Part shown: piece after piece, positions 6,319 through 11,364 of the stretch | Layout: each line of letters opens with the position of its first letter | How positions within the stretch are numbered: position 1 is the stretch's first letter | Assembly (NCBI GenBank): GCA_013330285.1 | Contig: DUIP01000138.1 | Span: 1-11,364 of the forward strand | From: Candidatus Poseidoniaceae archaeon | GTDB lineage: Archaea > Thermoplasmatota > Poseidoniia > Poseidoniales > Poseidoniaceae | DNA: 11,364 nucleotides | Direction: 5' to 3' | Notes under the pieces: generated by a model | Databases searched by the model: none | What the model was told of the DNA's origin: nothing | What the model saw: the letters and a program-made list of their open reading frames with translations, nothing else | Program-made: the position numbers and the translations under genes

Positions 6319-8103
6319 ATGTGCGGAATTTCGGGTATGTTTGGGCGACCAGACATCAACGTAGTTCACGCCATGAACAGATTACAAATTCACCGTGGTC
6401 CAGACGGTCAAGATGCATGGGCTGACGAACATTTGGCCCTTGGACACACACGCTTAGCCATTGTTGATCGTGCAGGAGGTGACCAACCAATCTTCGGCCC
6501 AGAAGGTGAGGTGCTGATTGCCAACGGTGAAATTTACAACCACACCTCCCTAAGGAAGAACAATCACTCCTATCCGTGGTCAAGCAGCGTTGATTCCGAG
6601 GCCATTATGGCCCTCCATTTTCAAGCTAAATCCCAACAATCAACCAGGCCGCTTTCTGCACGACAACATGCAGAATGGATAGCCAAAATGGATGGCATGT
6701 ACGCCTTTTGCCTGTGGGATCCAACAACAGAACACCTCCTTTTGGCACGAGATCCACTCGGCATCAAGCCCTTGGTCAGAACGTTTGCCGATGGTAGTTT
6801 GTTGTTCGCAAGTGAGGCAAAGGCCCTTCGCGCACATGAAGGTCATATTCCGCAGTTCGATGAAGCGGCCTTGATTGCAAGGCTTGCTTGGGAATACCCA
6901 CTCGACGGTACAACCCTGCTCAAAGGTGTTCACCAGGTTCGGCCAGGAACTGTGGAGGTATGGGCACTTGAAGACGGAAAACCTGTCATGGTCGATAAGG
7001 CAGATGTGGAACGACAACGTCTCGCACCGAAAGCAACTTGGGATCCTTTATCCCAAGCCGGTGACCTCTTGGAATCCTTCGTCGATGGTGTGAGCCAGCG
7101 TTTGATGGGCGAGGTCCCAATGGGTATCGTCTTGTCCGGTGGACTTGATTCCTCGCTTGTCGCTGCGGTTGCCCATGAAGCTGCTCAACGAGCGGGTCAA
7201 CCAGTGCCGGCATGTTGGACTGTGGCAGAAAGTGAGGACAACCCCGATTGGATGGCTGCTGAACATGTGGCCTCTTCGCTCGACCTCGAACACCATCAGT
7301 ACATTCTCGAAGCCGATTCATTCGATCAACGGCTCCCTGATTTGACGTGGCATGGCGAGGACTTCGATGTCACTGTATTGTTTTTCCAACCATTGTTTGA
7401 CAAGATGTCTGAGCATGTTACTGTGGGCTTGTGTGGACAGGGTGCAGATGAATTGCATGCTGGCTATCCGAGGTATCGAAACCTGAAGGAGCATGCTCAA
7501 CTCATCGACGCAAGGCTTGCTGCGATGGACCATCCAATGGCGAGAATGATCGAACAAGGCAATCTTCCTGTTGGTGATGCGTGGTATGCAGAAGATCACA
7601 GCGGCACCGCTCACACGGGTTCATTGGAATCGTTCCTCAATTTTGAATTGGAACATGGTCAATTGAGCAATTTCCAGTTGCGACTCGTCGACCGCCATTC
7701 GATGGCGCATTCACTTGAAGTGCGAGTCCCATTCCTTGGCAGCGCTCATCGAGCCGCTTCGATGGAATTACCGATGGAATGGCGTCTGCCTGCCTCACTC
7801 GAAGAGAAAGCCGCACTGAGAGCCGCTGCTGATTTGACCAACCTACCTCCAGAGATTGTTCGTCGTCCGAAATTACCTGCTGGGAGAGCCACTTCACCCG
7901 GCTTGATCACGTCCCTTATCGACGAACTTAAGCCAAGAGGGGATGAGGTCCTACGGCGTTATCCTCGACTTTCAAAGGCATTCAAAGGTCAACCTGAATT
8001 GGCCATCGGCATCGGATTGTTTGAAGCAATTCATATACTCGACCGAGGCGACAAAGCACCACAGCGAAGTGCAATAGCACTTCTCGACGAGGTGATTGGG
8101 TGA
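6319..8103 (+). CDS. asnB: Glutamine-hydrolysing asparagine synthetase
   Basis: This 594-residue cytosolic enzyme should convert aspartate, glutamine and ATP to asparagine. The N-terminal class II glutaminase domain begins with the nucleophile Cys2 (MCGISGMFG), so the start is fixed, and includes RGPDG (26-30), GHTRLAIVD (42-50) and NGEIYNH (69-75). The C-terminal synthetase domain has the pyrophosphate loop LSGGLDSS (272-279), GQGADELHAGYPRY (373-386) and SMAHSLEVRVPFL (461-473). Length is near the 550-640 usual for AsnB. Two positions differ from the commonest pattern: GQGADE replaces GEGSDE, and PFLG replaces PFLD, so another amidation substrate cannot be excluded. No Shine-Dalgarno sequence is seen before the ATG. 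The gene's end overlaps the glutamate-cysteine ligase start, so the two are likely co-translated. Confidence 0.93.
   Translation: MCGISGMFGRPDINVVHAMNRLQIHRGPDGQDAWADEHLALGHTRLAIVDRAGGDQPIFGPEGEVLIANGEIYNHTSLRKNNHSYPWSSSVDSEAIMALHFQAKSQQSTRPLSARQHAEWIAKMDGMYAFCLWDPTTEHLLLARDPLGIKPLVRTFADGSLLFASEAKALRAHEGHIPQFDEAALIARLAWEYPLDGTTLLKGVHQVRPGTVEVWALEDGKPVMVDKADVERQRLAPKATWDPLSQAGDLLESFVDGVSQRLMGEVPMGIVLSGGLDSSLVAAVAHEAAQRAGQPVPACWTVAESEDNPDWMAAEHVASSLDLEHHQYILEADSFDQRLPDLTWHGEDFDVTVLFFQPLFDKMSEHVTVGLCGQGADELHAGYPRYRNLKEHAQLIDARLAAMDHPMARMIEQGNLPVGDAWYAEDHSGTAHTGSLESFLNFELEHGQLSNFQLRLVDRHSMAHSLEVRVPFLGSAHRAASMELPMEWRLPASLEEKAALRAAADLTNLPPEIVRRPKLPAGRATSPGLITSLIDELKPRGDEVLRRYPRLSKAFKGQPELAIGIGLFEAIHILDRGDKAPQRSAIALLDEVIG
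8089..8096 (+). promoter_or_regulatory. Shine-Dalgarno site for the ligase, inside the asnB end
   Basis: GAGGTGAT, in the last codons of asnB, lies three bases before a GTG start that overlaps the asnB stop as GTGA. Together they fix the ligase start and imply translational coupling, so the two proteins are probably made in linked amounts. Confidence 0.5.
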
Positions 8104-9332
8104 GTTCTTTACACGATTTAAGCGCTCATTTGGAAGCGCATCGTGACACCATTTCACAATGGATGAACCAAAAACGCGCCGAAGTCCCCATCCCATTCTA
8201 CGGAAGCGTAGATGTCAGGGACGCTGATTGGAAAATAGCCGTCGTTGATGCGAATCACTTTCCAGCTGGTTTCAACAACATCGCTGAACAGGACATGGAT
8301 GATATTTCAGCCCTGATGGGCACACATATCAAGCGAAATTACGGTGACTGTGAATGGATTCATCTCTATCCAGAAGCACACACTCGAAACAAAGGATATG
8401 TGGAAAACATCGCAACAATTCAGCGACTGTTGAAGATGGCAGGCTATCGATGCACTGTTGGCTCTCCTATGTTTGAGGAGCGAGGTTGGCTTGATGGATT
8501 GTCTGGTCCAGTCGAACTTTCCCCAGTCGAGGTTGCAGTCAATGATGGGGAAGAATACCTGCTCGTCGATGGTGAAATTCCAGACCTCACCCTGCTCAAT
8601 AATGATCTCACCGAGGGTGTTCTGCCTGGTCTTGGAGCCCAAGTGTTCCCCCCGAAGGAGATGGGATGGCACAGAAGGCGGAAATCCGAGCATTACATCC
8701 AATTGCAAGGCTATGTTGAGGAAATTGCTGATCTGCTCGAGATCGATGCATGGCATCTGATGAGTGAGTGGTTTGTCTCTGAAAACAAGTGCTTGGAGAA
8801 GGAAAGCTGTAGGATTCGTTTGGCTCAAGAAATCGATGATTTCCTTGACGGTCTGGCTGAAAAGTACGCAGCACATGGCATCGAGAGGCAACCTGTGGCG
8901 TTCATCAAAAACGATCGAGGCACCTATGGATTAGGGATCATGGTCGTGACCAAGGGTGAGCAAATTCTTGAACTTTCTAATCGAAAGATGAACCGGCTGA
9001 TGTACGCCAAGGGCGGCGTCGATGTGGAGAATTTCCTGATTCAAGAAGGCGTTCCAACCTGTTTGAAAACTGAAGAAGGCTCACCTGTCGAGCCCGTCGT
9101 CTACCTTGTTGATGGCCAAGCAGCCTCTTGGTTTTACAGAATTAACCCAAAGAAAGGAGACAATGACAACCTCAATTCTCCGAGCGCTATTTTCCAATCC
9201 ATCCACGATGTTGGTGAAGATTATGGAGAACACGCACATGGTTGGCATGCCCTTGTTGCTGAGTTATCGATGCTCGCCATGGGCAAGGAGCTTCTTGCCT
9301 ACAAGGAAGATAAAAACGCCGTCGTTCCTTAA
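8100..9332 (+). CDS. gshA: Glutamate-cysteine ligase, Acidithiobacillus ferrooxidans type
   Basis: This 410-residue protein should join glutamate and cysteine with ATP to give gamma-glutamylcysteine, the first step of glutathione synthesis. It matches the minor GshA family typified by A. ferrooxidans (PF08886/TIGR02049 as I recall them), not the E. coli or plant types. Recognisable blocks are PFYGSVDVRDADWKIAVVD (32-50), FPAGFNNI (54-61), PEAHTRN (91-97), LLNNDL (165-170), the basic GWHRRRKSEH (189-198), KNDRGTYGLGIM (270-281), an ATP-binding-like glycine loop, and YRINPKKGDNDNLNSPSA (346-363). Start is a GTG overlapping the asnB stop. No glutathione synthetase (GshB) is in the window, so the end product may be gamma-glutamylcysteine itself, as in haloarchaea, or GshB may lie elsewhere. 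The family is mainly proteobacterial, so gene transfer into this lineage is plausible. Confidence 0.9.
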   Translation: MSSLHDLSAHLEAHRDTISQWMNQKRAEVPIPFYGSVDVRDADWKIAVVDANHFPAGFNNIAEQDMDDISALMGTHIKRNYGDCEWIHLYPEAHTRNKGYVENIATIQRLLKMAGYRCTVGSPMFEERGWLDGLSGPVELSPVEVAVNDGEEYLLVDGEIPDLTLLNNDLTEGVLPGLGAQVFPPKEMGWHRRRKSEHYIQLQGYVEEIADLLEIDAWHLMSEWFVSENKCLEKESCRIRLAQEIDDFLDGLAEKYAAHGIERQPVAFIKNDRGTYGLGIMVVTKGEQILELSNRKMNRLMYAKGGVDVENFLIQEGVPTCLKTEEGSPVEPVVYLVDGQAASWFYRINPKKGDNDNLNSPSAIFQSIHDVGEDYGEHAHGWHALVAELSMLAMGKELLAYKEDKNAVVP

Positions 9333-9356
9333 GTGAATGAGCCTCCTCGCTGAGCC

Positions 9357-10034
9357 ATGCACAGGGCATGGGTGTACATCCTCACCATCGTCATTGGGCT
9401 ATGGGTATCCGCCACTGCTGCTGGTGGACTGCTAACATCCATCATTTCTCCCGAATGGCCAGTCAATGTCTGGTGTTGGGGACTTTTTGCTTACATTTAT
9501 GCTAAAGAAACCAGAAAGGTACGCATTGAGATGATCACGGTGGTCGCCTTCGCCACCCCGATGGAACTGTTTTTCAGTGAAGTGTGGGGCATTTACGAAT
9601 ATCAACGGGGACTGATGCCATTATTTGTTCCCGCAGGCCATTACTTCTTGTTCGATCTTGGCCGAATGATGGCAGAGAAAATGAAGGAATCGTGGGCGCT
9701 TCCATCCCTGATGCCATTTGTGCCAGTGGTTGCTTATGGCGCCTACACGGGAGGTGACACGTCAGCTGTCGTTCTGCTTGTTCTCGTGTTGGTGTTCACA
9801 AAATATGGTCCACAACCAAGGTTGTATGCAGCGATGGCATGGGCCGCATTAGGCATGGAAATCATCGGCACGCAATTGCAAAACTGGACCTGGGCCAGCG
9901 AAGTTCCGTGGACCGGACTTACTGCATGGAACCCGCCACTCTTGGTAGGCGCATTCTACTGCTTTGGCGATCTTTTGGTCAACATGGCGGTCGTCAAGTT
10001 TGAAGAGCATGACCTCGTGGAGGAATCCGCATGA
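9357..10034 (+). CDS. Polytopic membrane protein of unknown function
   Basis: A 225-residue protein with about seven or eight hydrophobic segments (about 7-29, 36-50, 57-76, 87-103, 116-131, 135-149, 156-174, 193-213). Polar residues that may be functional sit in otherwise membrane-like blocks: TPMELFFSEVWGIYEY (67-82) with Glu70 and Glu75, PLFVPAGHYFLFDLGR (88-103) with His95, and GTQLQNWTWASEVPWTGLTA (171-190). The last block is followed by NPP and a final helix with FGD. I have an impression of similar blocks in unannotated bacterial membrane proteins but cannot name a family. The ATG at 9357 has no clear Shine-Dalgarno site. The stop overlaps the ferredoxin start (ATGA), so the two are likely co-translated, which suggests an electron-transfer or metal-dependent membrane reaction. 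Confidence 0.82.
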   Translation: MHRAWVYILTIVIGLWVSATAAGGLLTSIISPEWPVNVWCWGLFAYIYAKETRKVRIEMITVVAFATPMELFFSEVWGIYEYQRGLMPLFVPAGHYFLFDLGRMMAEKMKESWALPSLMPFVPVVAYGAYTGGDTSAVVLLVLVLVFTKYGPQPRLYAAMAWAALGMEIIGTQLQNWTWASEVPWTGLTAWNPPLLVGAFYCFGDLLVNMAVVKFEEHDLVEESA

Positions 10035-10363
10035 CATCCTCGGATGACCTGAAAAAGCGCAGAGAGGCTGAGGCCTTGCGCATTCGCAGTTCACTGAACC
10101 GTCAACGAGGCGAGCAACATGCGGCATCAAAAGGCGGAGAGACAGCAGTGGCGTTTGTCGAAGAACGCCTCTGTATTGGTTGTGACCAGTGCACCATTGT
10201 TTGCGATGATGATGCCATCGATCTGTACAAAGTCGCCATGGCAAGTCCACTCATCAATGTAGAATCGAATCGTAAAGCCAGAATTGTTCGAGACGCCTGC
10301 ACGGGTTGCAGGTTGTGCGTGTTGGCTTGCCCGACCGACGCCATCACCATGATTGACCGTTAA
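10031..10363 (+). CDS. 2x[4Fe-4S] ferredoxin-domain protein
   Basis: A 110-residue soluble protein with two ferredoxin-type cluster motifs. The first is Cys48-x2-Cys51-x2-Cys54-x3-Cys58 followed by Asp instead of the usual Pro; the second is Cys90-x2-Cys93-x2-Cys96-x3-Cys100-Pro. Each motif is followed by the typical D-A-I segment. The N-terminal 35 residues are highly charged (DDLKKRREAEALRIRSSLNR) and probably helical, unlike free small ferredoxins, and could dock to a partner. The two motifs are 42 residues apart instead of under 40, with an insert (SPLINVESNRK) between. Its start ATGA overlaps the preceding membrane-protein gene; a strong Shine-Dalgarno then leads to a small membrane protein. 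It likely passes electrons to or from a membrane partner; which enzyme it serves is not shown. Confidence 0.9.
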   Translation: MTSSDDLKKRREAEALRIRSSLNRQRGEQHAASKGGETAVAFVEERLCIGCDQCTIVCDDDAIDLYKVAMASPLINVESNRKARIVRDACTGCRLCVLACPTDAITMIDR

Positions 10364-10368
10364 GGAGG
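10364..10368 (+). promoter_or_regulatory. Strong Shine-Dalgarno of the 94-aa membrane protein
   Basis: GGAGG sits directly after the ferredoxin stop codon and seven bases before the next ATG, the strongest ribosome site in the window. Its position supports translation of the small membrane protein from the same transcript at a high level. Confidence 0.6.
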
Positions 10369-10375
10369 ATACAAC

Positions 10376-10660
10376 ATGTCGAAAAAAGGAAAGCAAGACA
10401 CAGCACAGCGATTTGGTGGTGAGTTCGGCCCCTTCAGAAAGGAAGGCACGCCCGGCGTCACCCTCTCCACATTCAAGACCCTCGTTTGGACTTCCAACAT
10501 TGGCGGCATGCTTCTGGTGGTCATTGCTTTGGAAATGCTGTTCGTACGCCAAATGTTTGGCTGGGGCCTGATGTGTCTTGTGCTTGGAGTGGCGGTCGCT
10601 TTATTTCCCTCAAATTACGAAATTGTTGGGATGGAAGAAACCGAGGAAAACGCTTCATAA
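10376..10660 (+). CDS. Small two-span membrane protein of unknown function
   Basis: A 94-residue protein with a basic soluble N-terminus (MSKKGKQ, then a Gly/Phe-rich stretch at about 12-20), two hydrophobic helices at about 38-58 and 61-79, and an acidic C-terminus (EETEENAS). The two-helix hairpin with opposite charges at its ends suggests a small accessory subunit. I do not recognise a family. It follows the ferredoxin with a 12-base gap and a strong ribosome site, and together with the polytopic membrane protein it forms a compact three-gene set. It ends 15 bases before the convergent gene on the other strand. Confidence 0.85.
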   Translation: MSKKGKQDTAQRFGGEFGPFRKEGTPGVTLSTFKTLVWTSNIGGMLLVVIALEMLFVRQMFGWGLMCLVLGVAVALFPSNYEIVGMEETEENAS

Positions 10661-10675
10661 CTCGATGGAGCGAAC

Positions 10676-11227
10676 TCAACTCTTTGCTTTGTGGTCCCTG
10701 TACAGCACGTAAAGCCACAGAAGCACCAACGCACCTACGTTTGTGAAAAGAACGATCGGGGTTGACCAACGGGTGCCGTCGACACCGAAGTCAGAAATCG
10801 GATAGAATATTGGTGTCGGGAAAAATTGCAGCGTGTGAGATGGGATATCCAACAGGATGTTGAGGTACCACGGAACCCAGAGCAGGAAGGCCATCAACAG
10901 CGGTTTGGAGCGGTGGTGCTCGGCGAAGTTCGACTTGAGACGAGCGAATTGGAACCGAGAGAAGAACCACCATGTCAGCAAAACTGCACAGGTGACGACA
11001 ACTGCACTGTGCGTGTACTGGTAGACCTCCCAAGTGATAGCGGGAAAGTCGGAGGTCACGGTGGTGTCGTCGACGCTTGGACGATCGATACCATAGGCGA
11101 GGGAATACATGAAGGAGGGAAGAAAAGCGAGCAGGTCCGGTAGGACAGCCATCGTTCCAGCGATCTTCCAATTGACGTGTTTACGGGTGGCAAGCACACC
11201 CCAAAACCAGTGAGAGATCACGTCCAT
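10676..11227 (-). CDS. YdjM/DUF457-like integral membrane protein (putative metal-dependent hydrolase)
   Basis: A 183-residue protein with a family-like N-terminus MDVISHWFWG (Asp2, His6), then ALP-like VLPDL (28-32), YTHSAV (71-76, His73), and DIPSHTLQFFPTPIFYP (127-143, Asp127, His131). These scattered Asp and His residues resemble the metal-ligand pattern of YdjM/DUF457 (LexA-regulated inner-membrane putative hydrolase) proteins. About four membrane segments are seen: around 24-42, 72-89, 111-126 and 154-175. The longer in-frame start at 11314 adds 29 soluble residues unlike the family, so 11227 is preferred, though the nearest Shine-Dalgarno-like GGAG is about 20 bases upstream. It converges on the small membrane-protein gene. 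Function and substrate are unproven. Confidence 0.78.
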   Translation of the reverse strand: MDVISHWFWGVLATRKHVNWKIAGTMAVLPDLLAFLPSFMYSLAYGIDRPSVDDTTVTSDFPAITWEVYQYTHSAVVVTCAVLLTWWFFSRFQFARLKSNFAEHHRSKPLLMAFLLWVPWYLNILLDIPSHTLQFFPTPIFYPISDFGVDGTRWSTPIVLFTNVGALVLLWLYVLYRDHKAKS

Positions 11228-11364
11228 GGGCCAATCTTGTGCTTCTCCTTCTTCAAGTCGGTGATGCAATTGAGGCAACTTGGCTGGTGAAGAACTCAAG
11301 ACGAGGCGTTGCACGCGGCGATTAGCCCGTGCTCATGAACGTCGATTCAACCAATGATACCTGC

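Noticed and set aside
8307..8891. 194-aa open frame on the minus strand
   Set aside because: Antisense to gshA, whose family blocks are intact through this region; the antisense product shows no recognisable domain.
10826..11143. 105-aa open frame on the plus strand
   Set aside because: Antisense to the YdjM-like membrane protein; charged, low-complexity and without features.
11228..11364. Possible extra coding or tRNA-like sequence at the right edge
   Set aside because: The in-frame extension to 11314 does not fit the YdjM family, and a GTCGATTCAACC segment that recalls a T-arm lacks the TTC-R-A loop and a matching acceptor stem.
1..11364. CRISPR arrays, insertion sequences, phage or toxin-antitoxin genes
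   Set aside because: No tandem repeat-spacer pattern, transposase, integrase or toxin/antitoxin motif is visible on either strand.

Overview
The window most likely comes from a mesophilic marine archaeon of the Poseidoniales (Marine Group II) or a relative. This is inferred from the combination of a heavily N-glycosylatable secreted protein with PPC-type beta domains, a B12-dependent methylmalonyl-CoA pathway with a stand-alone cobalamin-binding subunit and MeaB, a dolichol-kinase-like membrane protein, and tightly packed genes that mix clear Shine-Dalgarno sites with starts lacking any. No rRNA, tRNA, insertion sequence, CRISPR array or phage gene is visible, and taxonomy cannot be proven from the sequence alone.

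Left part, minus strand. Reading leftward from about 3947 there is a three-gene biotin-dependent carboxylase cluster: the acyl-CoA carboxyltransferase (propionyl-type), a 64-aa small subunit, and a biotin carboxyl carrier protein. A small CxxxxC/CxxC putative zinc protein follows, and then a signal-peptide-bearing PPC-domain surface protein that runs off the left edge. The biotin carboxylase subunit is not in the window.

Middle, plus strand. Divergent from the carboxylase, across a 165-bp spacer, starts a long co-directional series: the cobalamin-binding subunit of methylmalonyl-CoA mutase, the MeaB/ArgK GTPase, a dolichol/phytol-kinase-like membrane protein, a 36-aa single-span membrane protein, a glutamine-dependent asparagine synthetase, and a glutamate-cysteine ligase of the Acidithiobacillus ferrooxidans type. 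After these come a three-gene set of unknown function: a polytopic membrane protein, a 2x[4Fe-4S] ferredoxin and a two-span small membrane protein.

Right edge, minus strand. A YdjM/DUF457-like membrane protein converges on this series.

How the genes work together: propionyl-CoA (from odd-chain or branched fatty acids and amino acids) would be carboxylated to methylmalonyl-CoA by the left cluster and isomerised to succinyl-CoA by the mutase, whose cobalamin site is maintained by MeaB. The asparagine synthetase and the ligase are translationally coupled (GTGA overlap), and the ligase would make gamma-glutamylcysteine, a low-molecular-weight thiol. The membrane/ferredoxin/membrane trio has the hallmarks of a small membrane-associated redox unit and is the least explained part of the window, together with the 64-aa carboxylase subunit and the 36-aa membrane protein.
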